Source: Agapetus fuscipes (Eukaryota; Arthropoda; Insecta; Trichoptera; Glossosomatidae). Taken from it: 64,000 nt of DNA. The notes under the pieces are model-generated. The model was not told the origin of the DNA. It made no database searches and saw only the letters and a list, made by a program, of their open reading frames with translations. Positions 20,730 through 32,327 of this stretch are shown one piece after another. The stretch is taken from assembly GCA_951799405.1 (NCBI GenBank), contig OX637332.1, positions 1,679,001-1,743,000 of the forward strand, written 5' to 3'. The position numbers and the translations under genes are program-made. How positions within the stretch are numbered: position 1 is the first letter of the stretch; each line of letters starts with the position of its first letter.

Positions 20730-21474
20730 CAGGGGTGCCCATACTTTTTATTAAGGAGATCGACCTAACAAAAAATTATGAATAGGAGATCTGACATTTT
20801 AACTTTTTAGCCTACCAAATATAGCTCATAATTCATAATGAATAAATATTAAGAAAGAAATTACATTCAGTGAAAAATGTCAAATCTGGATTAATTTTTT
20901 AATCTCTAACATTACAAAAAGAATTTAAAATAATAATAGTACAGTATAAAAATAAAAATTATCTTGATGCTGATGTCCAAGCTTGACATTGGTGGTCCTC
21001 CACAAAATGTTGGTAGTTAGGGATATTCTCAGTTAAAGCTAGACGCAAGCAGGCTGTCAGGTGGGCATTTGTGAGACGAGTACGATATTTTGATTTTATT
21101 ACTTTCATATGAAAAAATGCAGACTCCCACAGATATGTTGATGCAAAAAAACAGTTATTTGCATTGCTACTTGTTTTATTAACGGATATTGCATATCGGG
21201 TATAGATGACCAGTAACTAGGAAGGATTACTGTCGCCAGCTCTAGCTTTGGGTAGATAGGGGTAGGTAGTTAATATAATAATACTGCGCGCACTCCATAT
21301 TGCGAAAGAGAGAACACCAAGCAGATAGTAAGATCTTCATGAAACTTCACATTTCTGGATGTCGCTTTTTTCTTTTGCAAAAAACTACAGTTTTAAGGTC
21401 GATCACTGAAAATTTTAGCTATCCTCGGCGATCAACCTTAAAACCTCCCGCGATCGACCGTTTAGGCACCTCTG
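20730..21474 (-). mobile_element. hAT element remnant with transposase C-terminus
   Basis: Ends CAGGGGTGCCCATAC and GGCACCTCTG look like hAT termini. The - strand at about 20963-21170 encodes FFASTYLWESAFFHMKVIKS, KYRTRLTNAHLTACLRLAL and a stop, the hAT C-terminal dimerisation region of GTF2IRD2/ZBED-like proteins. The rest of the transposase is missing. No clean 8-bp duplication seen. Confidence 0.78.
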
Positions 21475-21541
21475 TACTATATAATCTAAAATCTAATCTA
21501 AAGTAAAATATGTATATTTTTGCAAGCAGATCCCTTTACAA

Positions 21542-22408
21542 CAGGGGTCGGCAACCTTTTGTTGTAAAAGGGCCAAATATTTTACGTGGGATTTAGTGCG
21601 GGCCGCACTTGGTTAATGGCGGATCTAACGGTCAGCATTTCAGCACATGCTGACTACCTCCCCCCCCCCCTCCCGCGTCATGTATCGTGAATCTAATCTA
21701 ATCTTATCTAAGCTGCAAGGATATATATCATTTAAGATTTATATTAAATGCATTCCCACAAGCAGACATGTATAATTTCGCGCTAACACATGCCGCACGT
21801 GGACCTACATTATAAAAACCCAATCTCAAATGAACATCAGCCCTGCTACTATTGCCGTCCTTCCCTGAAACAGGGGTGACATTGGCAAAGTGAACCATTT
21901 TTTACAGTATGGGTGGTCAGCCGCATACCAACCTATAAGTCAAGGAACATACATGACAACATTAATTAATTGACGTACGAACTACAAATGAAATTCAATA
22001 TTGATTCTACCCCCCATAATAAATCTCATATTGTAGAAGCCCCGCCAATTCAATTTGGGAATCCCGCAATTCAAGGAACTCCACGCGAATTGACACCGGC
22101 CTACATAGGGAAATCTACTCACAAATTCTACTCCCCCCTTGAGTCTAAGATCCACCCCTACGCTTGGAGCACATGTCATTGCCTAAAATATTTGTAAACA
22201 AATATTTTAGTTGTATAAAAATATTTTAGTTATAAAAATGAAACGCTTTTTGTCCATTTTTACAATATTTGTTGTATTTTTTTTTTCACTCCATTGTGTA
22301 TGTATATGATATTGTCCGGCACATGCGTTGCGGCGAATATCTTGCGGGCCGCACCAAGACGCCTCAAGGGCCGCATGCGGCCCGCGGGCCGCAGGTTGCC
22401 GACCCATG
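21542..22408. mobile_element. Non-autonomous hAT, 8-bp duplication
   Basis: TIRs CAGGGGTCGGCAACC / GGTTGCCGACCCATG, with CTTTACAA exactly duplicated at 21534-21541 and 22409-22416. Subterminal GCGGGCCGCA blocks at both ends. An element R (21689-21947) is nested inside. Confidence 0.92.
21689..21947 (-). mobile_element. Element R nested in hAT
   Basis: Full-length with a GATTA-rich tail; younger than the hAT. Confidence 0.9.
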
Positions 22409-22717
22409 CTTTACAAAAATATGACTTTTCATGTATTCTACAGGAATAAGTAATACCTACTGTGTTGACCTAATACATATGTATGGATGTTTTAAATTGG
22501 AAATAATTTTAGTTTTATTGCTTGTAATATGCCATAAAATACGACAAATTATTTTCTTGTTCTCTCCGGTTAGACAATGTACTATTTTTCGTAAAAGTAT
22601 TCTTTGACAGATAGAAAAACTGCCAATAGAACGTAGTCTAATACAAAAAATTAAAAAAAAAATTATCTAACCAATCATGAAAGGGAAAGCTTACAACATT
22701 ATTTACATATCTATCTA

Positions 22718-23031
22718 TACTCTAAGTCGCAAAGTTATATAGAAATTTATTCGCGCTTACAGATGCTGCATGTGTACTTATAAAATAAACCTAACCTCAG
22801 ATGAACTTCTTCTTAATCTTGTTGAGGGTTGTGACCCCTGTCGAAGTTGCCTCTCTTCTCCAGTTCTCTCTTGACTGCGCTGCCCACAGCGCTCCAACCA
22901 CCAACTGTTGTCCCCACTAGATGGTCCATTAATATAATCCTTGTAACTCCTACCGCCTTTCCCTGAAATCGGAGTTTCATTGGCAGAAGTGAAACAAGTT
23001 TTACAGCATGGGAGGTCACGCTCATACCAAC
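22718..23031 (-). mobile_element. Degenerate element R interrupted by LINE scrap
   Basis: R landmarks flank 22810-22925, which encodes SWWLERCGQRSQERTGEE on the - strand, LINE-like. Confidence 0.6.
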
Positions 23032-23229
23032 GTGTTAATAATAATAATAATTGACTAGATTTATATGCGTCTTTTTGTGATTTACATCACTACAGCATGT
23101 GGGCTCTAGCGGGAAAACAAGGATGCTTTGAGCATCTTCGAGAAGGCTGTCTCATCTTCCTGGACTCTCAGCCTCAGCCAGTGTTAGCTTAATAACTTAG
23201 TTAAAATTATGTTTTCTGCTCTATTCCAG

Positions 23230-23473
23230 GTTCCTGCTCAGGAGTGGAAATGTGGAGCATCTCTCCGACAAGTTCTACAACACGTCGATTGAGGTTCTGC
23301 CCGTGAAGAAGCAGGCCGAGGGCTTGAACCTGACCCACGAGGGCTTTGTGGTCATCGGCAGGTTCGACTCCCTGGGCGTGGCCGAGGGAGTGGGAGACCC
23401 ATCTCTGGGGAAGATCTCCGCCCTGCGATTGACGGTGAACAGTGAAAGCGAAAACTGGGTGATCTTGAGCGAG
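23230..23473 (+). CDS. Mgat4: Mgat4 exon 6: C-terminal lectin-like domain
   Basis: The acceptor is CTATTCCAG and the donor GAG|GTGAGA; entry is phase 2 and exit phase 0, covering about residues 421-502. FLLRSGNVEHLSDKFYNTSIEVLP, the glycine-rich GVAEGVGDPSLGKISALRL and WVILSE correspond to the C-terminal beta-rich, lectin-like part of the family. The preceding intron (3.9 kb) carries two hAT elements and three element R copies. Confidence 0.95.
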
Positions 23474-23639
23474 GTGAGATTCTGTTTTGCAATGTTCTAT
23501 AACTGAAAGAATAGAAACGCATTGAATTTTAAAAATTACTGCACATTGATTTAAAAAGATGCATTAGATTTAATGTGATAGTAATAATCAGAATAGAGCT
23601 CTGTGTCTGTGTTTTTATCCAAGTTTTTACAAAAAAACA

Positions 23640-23775
23640 ACTCTATCAACAAACATTTGAAATGTGGCTCTATCATTGCATACTCAAAATTCCTTGGACA
23701 GACATGATAATCAATATAGGAGCCCTGAGGCAAGCTACAGTTGTCAGGGAGCTGTTGTCAAAAGTTCAGATGGCT
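23640..23775 (+). mobile_element. LINE RT fragment
   Basis: FEMWLYHCILKIPWTD and RQATVVRELLSK match the RxIEAFEMWCYRRML...W-type segment of non-LTR reverse transcriptases. Confidence 0.7.
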
Positions 23776-24027
23776 CTATAATCTATAATCTAAGTTGCAA
23801 GGATATATTCATTTAAAACCCTCAGATGTATGCCCACAAACCAACACGTGTAGTTCGCGTTTACAAATGCTGAATGTGTACTTACAAATAAAATCTAAAC
23901 CTCAAATGAACATTAGCCCCACAACTTTTGACGACCTTCCCTGACACAGGGGTGACATTCGCAAAGTGAACCATTTTTTACAGTATGGGTGGTCAGCCTC
24001 ATACCAACCTATAAGTCAAGGAATACG
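23776..24027 (-). mobile_element. Element R copy (GATTATA tail)
   Basis: Full-length. Its tail abuts the LINE fragment. Confidence 0.9.
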
Positions 24028-24616
24028 AATAATTAAAGCTTAGAAACACACTCAATCTCAAAAATTACTATTAAATGTGCACCAAAAAATGCGTAAGATA
24101 TACTGAGCAAGTCTTTTAACCAAGATGGTATATGCTTTTATCCAACTTGACACTACATTAAAAATTAGCTTGTTGGCTGTCTCCGGCCGGATTAATGACG
24201 CTGGAGATCCGGATGTGGTTTGTGGGTCGTAGTTTTAAGACCCCAGCTCTAATTTGTTTACATGTCTGAAGAACTTTTGATTCCCATTTATTAACCTTCA
24301 ATTTTTCACAAATATGGTGAATTTGTTGCATACCAAGATGATCTAGAAACTTGTGACAGAGATAAGCATTTCAGGCTTTCTCTGTATGTTTAAACACAAG
24401 CAGTTACTTCAGGATTTGCATATCTCTCAGCCCTCACTAGCGATTAGAATGTTTTTTTTTATGCACCGCACACAAAAATAAAAACCAATCTAAGCACTGT
24501 AAGGGCTAAGGTAAGTGTTTGTAGGATTGAATAAGAGTTTTAGGCTTACACGGCCGGCTGATAATGCTGGAGTGATGCTTTCCGGGATCTGTTGCTGTGG
24601 GCTGTGGGAGCCGGAG

Positions 24617-24664
24617 CTTCCGGACGTTTCGCCCATTTCTACGATGGGCTTCTTCAGCGTGAAG
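24617..24664 (-). ncRNA. Hammerhead-like fold, family 2
   Basis: Reverse-strand copy of the fold detailed at 35466-35513, in the left arm. Confidence 0.42.
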
Positions 24665-24814
24665 TATGATGATGAGGATGATCTTGATGAGAACTGTGAT
24701 GTCAGTGTGTGTGCACTGAGGGCTGCTGTAAAGCTGTAGAAGCAAGATGGTAGACATACTCGTATAAGCCTCAGTGACATCACAGTTCTCATCAAGATCA
24801 TCATCATCATCTTA

Positions 24815-24862
24815 CTTCACGCTGAAGAAGCCCATCGTAGAAATGGGCGAAACGTCCGGAAG
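24815..24862 (+). ncRNA. Hammerhead-like fold, family 2
   Basis: Right-arm copy: CUUCACG, CUGAAGA, hairpin GCCCAU/AUGGGC, GAAACGUC, CGGAAG. Confidence 0.45.
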
Positions 24863-24959
24863 CTCCAGCTCCCACAGACCACGGCAACAGATCCCGGAAA
24901 GCATCACTCCAGCATCGTTTGTAGGATTGATGAATAGCAGTTTTGCACATGCTCCGAAT

Positions 24960-25270
24960 CCCGTGGGCAGCTAGACACACCAATGAGGCCATTCGTCTGG
25001 AGCTACGTTTGGATGGCTTAACTCTGGCCAATATATGCACAAGCCGTATTCTTCTGTTCTTCTGAAACGTGTTTGTGGCAATGAGGATAGCCTGGAACGA
25101 CTGGTTGTGATTGGTGGCTTGGAGGGGAACAGAGGAAGAGGAAGATCCCCCACACGATGGACTGATTAAGTGAAGACAGCAGCAGACACCTCGGTGGTTG
25201 GACCACTACGGGTAGTGCAGTCGAGAGAGAACCAGAGAAGAGTGGTTGTTTCCACACGGGTCACAATCCT
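24960..25270 (+). mobile_element. LINE RT C-terminal fragment
   Basis: Frame-broken coding including GGLEGNRGRGRSPTRWTD and VQSRENQRRVVVSTRVT. Ends about 50 bp before the last Mgat4 exon. Confidence 0.65.
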
Positions 25271-25320
25271 TAGCAATCACTAACTCTCCATTACTATAAC
25301 ATGACATTTTGACATTCCAG

Positions 25321-25350
25321 ATTCACTTTGAGGTCTCGGCCCAGAGCTGA
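25321..25350 (+). CDS. Mgat4: Mgat4 terminal coding exon
   Basis: After acceptor GACATTCCAG it encodes IHFEVSAQS and TGA in phase 0. Ending shortly after an E-I-H-F/I-x motif is usual for MGAT4 C-termini, which supports this very short exon. The 3'UTR and poly(A) site were not resolved. Confidence 0.85.
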   Translation: MHFEVSAQS

Positions 25351-26185
25351 CCGTTTGACTTTGGGTCGATTGGGCGACTCGCCTTTCCGATTCACTTCAT
25401 CCCCGGATATTGAAGGAGACCTAACACCAAACACCTGTCAACCTACAACCTAAACACATAAGAGAACGACTGCCATACATCTGGATGTAGCTTATCTTAG
25501 ACTGCATAGAGGCAAAGGTACACAGTGACATTTCCAGTGGATGTATTCCAAATTAAAATATTCAGAGCAGGAAGCATTTTCAAGGCTGGTTATCGAAGCG
25601 ATGAAGGGGTCTTTGTGTATAATTACTGTTTGTAACTGAAACAAATTTCATCTGATACCACCCATGAAAGTGAAAGCTTAAAACTTATTTTAGTATAGAC
25701 AAGGGTAATTGGAAGTTGTTTTTCAGTAAATGCCAAATTATTTATGAAAGCGTATGCATTATATAATGTATTCTTCCTATAACTAAAGTCCGGAGAAAGT
25801 AATCCATAGAGGCAAAACTGGACAATGATGGAAGAACATGCATTTTACTCTAAAATGCAGATCTAAGATGTTTCAAGTTTTTTGTTTTTGTTTTTGTTTT
25901 TCAATTTCAAGTAGATACAAGCAAAGGTTATGAAGGTATTTTTTTAATTAATCATTTTAAATTTCCTTTCATTGTGGAATATTTTAACATCTATGCATTA
26001 TATGAACCAATGCCTGTCACGCAGGTAAGCTGTTTATAGAAGCAAAAGTATGCAGTGAATGAATTCAATATTAAAATTAAAATTTCCAAATGAAAAGTTC
26101 TTCCCAGTTGAACCAATCTTACTATGTATATAAAATTAATTTATAATTTATTTTTACAAATGTTGGGTCAAAAGCTCAGTTTGTA
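25351..26185. other. Probable Mgat4 3'UTR and intergenic DNA
   Basis: No repeat or open frame recognised. Some short phrases recur (ATAGAGGCAAA), which hints at an old duplication. Confidence 0.5.
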
Positions 26186-26189
26186 GAAC

Positions 26190-26640
26190 GCTTCTGAAGC
26201 ACTATTCTGCTAGATTCTTTACGACCTTAATAATAATAATAAATAACACTTGTATAGCGCCTTTTCGTGACTAAGTCACTGCAAAGGCGCTTTGTAATAG
26301 TCTTTGAAAAAATTAGTTTTGAGCCCTTTTCTAAAAGCTGCCTCAGTCTTCAGCTCCCTGAGGGTCTCAGGAAGAGAATTCCAAGCCGTCGGAGCAGCAA
26401 CGATAAAGGCTCGGTCACCAAACACCGTCCTTGTGGTTCTGCGCGGCAGCTGGAGCAGACTTTTATTCGAGTCCCTGGATCTAAGTGTCTTTCTGCGGGA
26501 CCTTATGGTGACAAGATAGCGATTTGTGTCCAAAAATAAGGTCTACTGTGATTATTTATCCATAGAGTTTTTTCGCAAGCGCTAGCAAGCTCCGACTTGG
26601 ATTGATATCCGAAGTGTAAGGAATTTAGCAGAACAGGGTT
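26190..26640. mobile_element. MITE-3 interrupted by LINE-E
   Basis: Outer parts (CTTCTGAAGCACTATTCTG at left, TTTCGCAAGCGCTAGC and TTTAGCAGAACAG at right) match the MITE at 40810-41206. A LINE-E lies in the middle. Confidence 0.7.
26225..26545 (-). mobile_element. LINE-E 3' end
   Basis: The - strand encodes RRTTRTVFGDRAFIVAAPTA and WNSLPETLREL, then GCGCCTTTGCAGTGACTTAG and a (TTA)n tail. Confidence 0.85.
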
Positions 26641-26755
26641 TCTGGTATTTCAAATCCAAAATCATAAGCATTGGCAATGTTTACTCAACCTTTCATGAGA
26701 AACTGCTTCTTGGGAACTGGAACATTTACCACTGTAAATAAATACGTTGTTATGT
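26641..26755 (+). mobile_element. SINE-B fragment
   Basis: GTTTACTCAACCTTTCATGAG and TGTAAATAAATACGTT are diverged SINE-B body. Confidence 0.55.
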
Positions 26756-27375
26756 TTAGATTGAATGGTAGGGTATCCCCAGGATACTTACCTCCGGCTA
26801 GCTCTCACCATCATCACTCAGGGCGTGGGGACTCTCTTTAGTGGTGTTGCTTATTCTATCTTGGGAAAGGTTTCATAATTTAAAGATAATTTATTATTAA
26901 CAAAGCTGAGTTTATTATCAAATAATATGGGGAAATAAGGGGAGATAAGGAAATGGCCCGACCTTAACTTAAATCACTCCCAAACGTTGCGTCCTCGAAA
27001 GTTGCAGTCACAGAGGCTAACGCCTCTAAAGATGGGGCTCCAGGGTGGACGATCTTATTTATCTGGCTCCGGTGCGACCCACTTTTACTGCGCCAAATCT
27101 CGCAGCACTTTTTGAGCTCGACCGCTCTCCGTCGCCTCTAGCCCCCGACTGCCGTCTCGGGTTTCCGAACTCATCCCGAATGAAGCATCGAGAGTCTTCG
27201 GGTTTTGTCGGAAACACTCGCGGCTCACCCCTCAGGTAGACGGAATCGACGTCACAGCACTTTCTCATATTTTATTTGCATAGCAACATAACAACGTTCC
27301 ACCAGCCAGATGTGATGACAAAGTATATATACATGGGTAACCGCTCAGGTACACCGCGTATCGTTGACATCTTGG
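26756..27375. other. GC-rich unassigned segment
   Basis: 27000-27250 is much more GC-rich than its surroundings and open on both strands for 60-70 codons (for example CRLGFPNSSRMKHRESS on +). No family, splice pattern or repeat recognised; it could be an exon or part of a transposon. Confidence 0.3.
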
Positions 27376-27605
27376 ACCGGTCCGTAGTCTGTAGTGGCAA
27401 CACTTCGGACTTGTAAATGGAAGGTTGAGGATTCGGATCCCGGCTGAGCACAAAAATATACCATTTATATTTCGAATGTGCTCTTCGCTGGATTGAAAAA
27501 TTCGTAAACCTTTACCAATGACCGGTCACCAAAGGTCCATCCAGCCTTACAGCAACTGGGTCTTGCTTGAGTATTGGCGCTTTGTAGCGATGACCAAGCT
27601 CGTAC
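27376..27605 (+). mobile_element. SINE-A body fused to LINE-B tail
   Basis: SINE-A head and body to AAGCTCGT, followed directly by LINE-B 3' end (27606-27697) instead of its usual tail. Confidence 0.82.
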
Positions 27606-27697
27606 ACGTCTGCGGCACTACAATAAGTGTCATAGACCCCTAGAATCTTTAGAATCTAGGGAGTCTCCCGCACAGGATTTCTTAAAAAAAAAAAAAA
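27606..27697 (+). mobile_element. LINE-B 3' end as SINE-A tail
   Basis: TGCGGCACTACAATAAGTGT to GGGAGTCTCCCGCACAGG and an A14 tract. Confidence 0.82.
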
Positions 27698-27925
27698 GTG
27701 TGAATGGAAAAAGAAGTAAGAGAAAAGTATGGAGTGATCAGATCGAGGAGATTTTGAAAGAATGGGATACACAAAGCGAGCATAAAAGAAGAAAATGCAT
27801 GAAAAAGGTGATGGATATGAATGAATTAAAAGAGGTATGTAAGGATAGGAAGAAATGGAGGCAACTCTGCAGAGGCTCTGGTCACCCGTAGCGGAATGGC
27901 GACAGAGTTACAGTTACAGTTACAG
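27698..27925 (+). mobile_element. LINE-C 3' fragment
   Basis: RKVWSDQIEEILKEWDTQSE, MNELKEVCKDRKKW and a GTTACAGTTACAG tail. A SINE-B scrap (27926-27975) follows. Confidence 0.8.
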
Positions 27926-27975
27926 ACCCCTTCGTGATAACGCAGTAAGAAGTTGCTCTGTATGCACTGCTTTAG

Positions 27976-28978
27976 TGTGTTTTTTTATTACTTAAGTGTA
28001 CTTATTTGTCTCTATGTAGTCCACCCTCCTGTGAAATAGTTACGATAATATGGAGTGCCCCTGGAAAATGGATAATTCACAATCATAAGATCCACATCTT
28101 TTAAGTCAAGCTCGATTTTATTCTTTATATATTCAGCTTATTGTTGGATAAACTATGAAAATAAGTGATAATTTTTAGTATGTTTTTATTTTATGTATTA
28201 TACAAAAGAATTATAAACCTCAAACCTGAACTGAACCTTTACCTAGTTGGATATTGTTTTATCCATGAAATTATTTGTTATGTTTTTCTTTGTTATAATT
28301 CAGACGAATCCCACAGAATCAAAGCCAGAAATTTTGATTTGTTTTTTAAAATGACAAACATGTTTGCCTAAAAAGATTGCCTGTGTTTCCATATATTTTC
28401 AGTTTTGAAAAAAAAATCCCAGATTACTGACTATGATTCTATAGGACTCAATTATAAGAAATGACAACAAATATTTATAGTAATAATTTAATGTGAAATG
28501 ATACACCGGAATTTCATCCAAAATGTAATCAGTCAAAGAAAAAGTTTTATTTTATTTTGTGTCATAAAACCTACAAAACTTTTTCAGTTTTTTTTCGCTT
28601 CTTCATTGGATGTTTTAAATTTTTTTTATAGAGTTTCTGTGTATCTTTTCACTTTAAACAAGTATTTTTTGTGACTTTAAAATTTATTTTTTAGATAGGA
28701 TTTATGTTAAATATTGTCAACACCAATATTGAAGGAAAAAAATGTATTTATTTTGATGGTTTCTAGGAAAATTTATGTTAAACCAAAAGTATTATTAAAA
28801 TGTATGTTTTACAGTAGAGTCACAATTATATAAATTAATTGGGGAACAAGAGTTCATGAAATTTACATATTTGGATAATGAAATTATCCATTTTTACATA
28901 ATTATCTACTTAATTTTAAGAAAAAAAAACTCAGGATCACTTCAAGATATTGTTTTTATCATTTTCATGTCCTACCTA
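27976..28978. other. No gene recognised
   Basis: Very AT-rich. No repeat placed. Confidence 0.5.
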
Positions 28979-29275
28979 GGGGCGGTCCATAAATTACGTC
29001 ATCGATTTTGGCTGATTTTCGACCCCCCCCCCCCCCCCCCCCCCTTACAATCATCCTATAGTCATTATCTAATGACCCCCCCCCCCTCTTGCTGTAATAA
29101 TGGATGAGCTTAATAATTAATAAATTTATATTACTTACATAATATTTTGTATATTTTGTAGAAATTGCTATTTACAAGAACGACGTCACTTTTGGTACTC
29201 GTACATCATTTGCCATCATCCGCAGACCAGACTCCCCCCCCCTTAATGCGAATGACGTAATATATGGACAGCCCC
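28979..29275. mobile_element. MITE-2 with 3-bp duplication (CTA)
   Basis: Same family as 18739-19027, flanked by CTA (28976-28978, 29276-29278). An internal C tract of about 24 nt is longer than in the sister copy. Confidence 0.87.
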
Positions 29276-30859
29276 CTAGCAAACCAAACTGTTAAACCTA
29301 ATTTTTCAAGAAACCGTCTATATGCAGGAGCGTACACTATCTAGGGGAAAATATATGTCAGAATAAAAAAAAACTTTCAAATTATAGATTAACAATTAAT
29401 GTGAGTTGAAATAGGCCTTCAACTTGACATTAATTAAATCCAAATTTAAAATAAAAAATAAATAAATCACTAAAAAAAATATTCTTTACTCATAACACTG
29501 TTTATTTACTATTTTTTTTACAGTTTTAGGAGTAAAGAATAATATGTGATTTCTTCCTAACCTTTTTTAGGTATAAATAAATTTTCAACATTAAAATGAA
29601 TTATTATTTGAGTAAAATATTTTTTTACTAATTAAAAAAAAAAAACAAGTTTTTATTCAGGAGTTGGTACATTGAAAGCACAGGAGAAAATAAACCAACT
29701 TAAAAGAAAAACTTGTTTTTTTTATTTTTAAATTATTAATTTAAAATTAATCTTCACAATGTCAATACACACAACCCTTTAACTTTTACATTTGGCTCTA
29801 TGGAGTGTTAGCTCCTGCATTAATATGAAAATATATTTATACATATAGATTGTATTTAAATAAATATTAGTACTTAATATCAATGGATAATATTTATTAA
29901 AAAAGAAAATTCTAAACTAAAGGTTTGGGATGTCTCAGCACCTGGCTATGCAGAAACCAGACTTATAAACTGAAATGAAAATAATGTACTTTACTATACT
30001 GATAAAAACTCACTGTAATAATTCAATGTTAGATAATTTTATATGCAGCTTAATAAACTGATAATGCTTTTAAAAATGCTTTACCAAAAGCTATTTTCAG
30101 TTTATCAAAAAAGTTGACCATCCTATCCATAGATGTACGGAGCCACATGTCAAAAATATCTTGTTTTGAGGAAAATGTGCCATGTGATAATATTCTGTCA
30201 GTGCTATGTTTTGATAAAATGACGTAACTCAAAGAGGTCTTAATAATAAAATAAGAGATGAATCGCCTGTTTCCAAAATCCACCATGTCAACTTAAAGTG
30301 AAAAGCATATTTTTGTTAAGGATAAGTACCCTTAACCTCTAGTGTGGTAGCGAGATTTTTAGCGGTTATCCAGCTACCCAACTCTTGGTTTTGATATTAA
30401 ATATCTCCAAAGATACAAAACATATCTCCAATCTGTTTTTTTTTCTATCTCAAAAGACAGTGAATTAAAGTTTATTTTGTGCTTAATTTAGTTAAACATC
30501 ATGAGTTACGTATTGACTGCACTGCCTCAAAATTCTAAAAATAGGCATATTATTATCAATGGGTATGTAGGCCAGGTAGTTACATAAGTGTTACAGAGCA
30601 GAGAAGCTTTGTAATATTATATAAACCAAAGTTTTTTTTTGCTGTGTGTGTGTGTCATGCAAAAAAAAAGAGAATTTGTCTTTAAACTCGTCGGTTTACA
30701 ATGCCCAATTCAGTTTATTTGTATATATACTGGTATCACAAATGAAAATTAATGCTTTGAGTTTATTGGGGTAGTTTTATCCAATAGGAGTATGTTAAAC
30801 GATTTGTAATCTTAATGATATGTAACAACTATAAAATTTAAAAAAATCACAATCTATGT
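29276..30859. other. No gene recognised
   Basis: Very AT-rich; a (TG)n run near 30643. No coding or repeat structure recognised. Confidence 0.5.
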
Positions 30860-31103
30860 GTTATGCGGCTGACCACCCATACTGTAAAAAAAAATTGGTT
30901 CACTTTGCCAATGTCACCCCTGTTTCAGAGAAGGACGGCAAGAGTTGCAAGGCTTATGTTCATTTGAGATTGGGTTTTTATATTGTAGGTCCACATGCGG
31001 CATGTGTTAGCGCGAAATTATACATATCTGCTTGTGGGAATACATTTAATATAAATCTTAAATGATATATATCTTTGCAGCTTAGATTAGATTAGATTAG
31101 ATA
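30860..31103 (+). mobile_element. Element R, 5' shortened, GATTA tail
   Basis: Begins at TGTTATGCGGCTGACC and ends (GATTA)4. The body variant is GATTTA-like. Confidence 0.85.
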
Positions 31104-31589
31104 TGTGCGCCGATCTGCGGTCCGGCACCCTGGAGGTTAATGCATAGGTATTTTTATCTTGACTAAAAATAAAAAGCTTTTCGGTGTTCACTTCAAAATT
31201 GAGAGATAGCCATCATTAAAAATGTTGTTTTTGTAAAATTGGACTTGTCAATTTTGTTGAAATATACGCAAGAAACTTCGCACTCATTTTTCTCAATTTG
31301 ACAGATTTTGACTTGTGGCACCCTAAATCTTGAGATACAAATGATATCACTGTATACTATTCAAACAAAATATTAATAAGTAGGTAGTTGTGGGGACGCC
31401 GTTAGCGACAAAAAGTTTAAGTATGTAGAACAATGAGAACGAACAAATATTAAACATGTACCCCTAGTATAAAAAAATCATGTTAATTCTGCACCATCTA
31501 GTTGTTCTGTTTGTAAGTGTGCTCTTTTTAATTAAAACTGCGTTTATTTATGTCACACAATTTATCATTTTCTGTTCAGAGCTACATTT
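31104..31589. other. No gene recognised
   Basis: Unassigned. Confidence 0.5.
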
Positions 31590-31890
31590 GCTCAGATAGA
31601 TAGATAGATAGATTTATTTTCACACATTATAGTAAATGACAGGTTAAACCTAATACATACAATAATTAAAAACATTCATAAGTAACCGAAATCAGCTTAG
31701 GAGAAAGGGACGCCTCTGTCTAAGCTGATTTTCACTCAGGTGGAAGATATCAACCGAAGAGGAGATCTCATTGAGCATTGCCATTGCCCTCCCCACAGTC
31801 ATAACCCTAGGTAGGTTAGTCCTGCATCTTGGGAGTAGCAATAGTCTATGCTCACGTTGTTCAGTTGCTCAGTATCGTATGACGGTGGAT
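31590..31890 (-). mobile_element. LINE 3' end with (TCTA)n tail
   Basis: On the - strand a decayed frame (LPRCRTNLPRVMTVGRAMAM) resembles a LINE C-terminus, followed by a 3'UTR and (TCTA)n. Confidence 0.5.
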
Positions 31891-32077
31891 TGATTTCTCA
31901 AGCTACATGGGATTTTGGTCTTTAATTTATACTAAAAATAAAGATCATTCTCGAAACATGGAGAATCCCAAGATTTTGCCAGAACATTTGATTTAATTAA
32001 TCTCGAACAAATTATTATCAAACACAAATTATATACCCAAGCGTCTATTTATTTCTAGAGAGACTTATCATTACACT

Positions 32078-32327
32078 AATCTAATCTAAGTTGCAAAGAT
32101 ATGTAACATTGGGGATTCAAATTACATGCATTCTCACAAGCAGACACATACAAGTTCGCGCTTGAGCATGCCGCATGTGAACCTACAACATAGAAACCAA
32201 ATCTCAAATGTACATACACCCTGCAACTCCTGCCGACTTTTCCTGAAACAGGGGTGACATTGGCAAAGTGAACCATTTTCTGCAGCATGGGTGGTTAGCC
32301 ACATACCAACCTATATGTCAAGGAATA
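32078..32327 (-). mobile_element. Element R copy (GATTA tail)
   Basis: Full-length; GGGGATTCAAATTACATGCA is the body form usual with this tail. Confidence 0.9.

Larger units (their letters stand above)
24530..24915. mobile_element. Penelope-like terminal repeats, inverted pair
   Basis: Two nearly identical arms in opposite orientation, each with GGAAAGCATCACTCCAGCAT, GCTCCCACAGACC and a hammerhead-like fold. The left arm begins TTTTAGGCTTACACGGCCGG. The spacer is about 120 bp. The family recurs at 35150, 37722, 45196 and 46025. Assignment to Penelope-like elements rests on the hammerhead-like motif and arrangement; no RT or GIY-YIG coding is present. Confidence 0.6.

Noticed and set aside
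27045..27268. New gene in the GC-rich segment
   Set aside because: Open on both strands by composition; no splice sites, domain or homologous copy could be tied to it.
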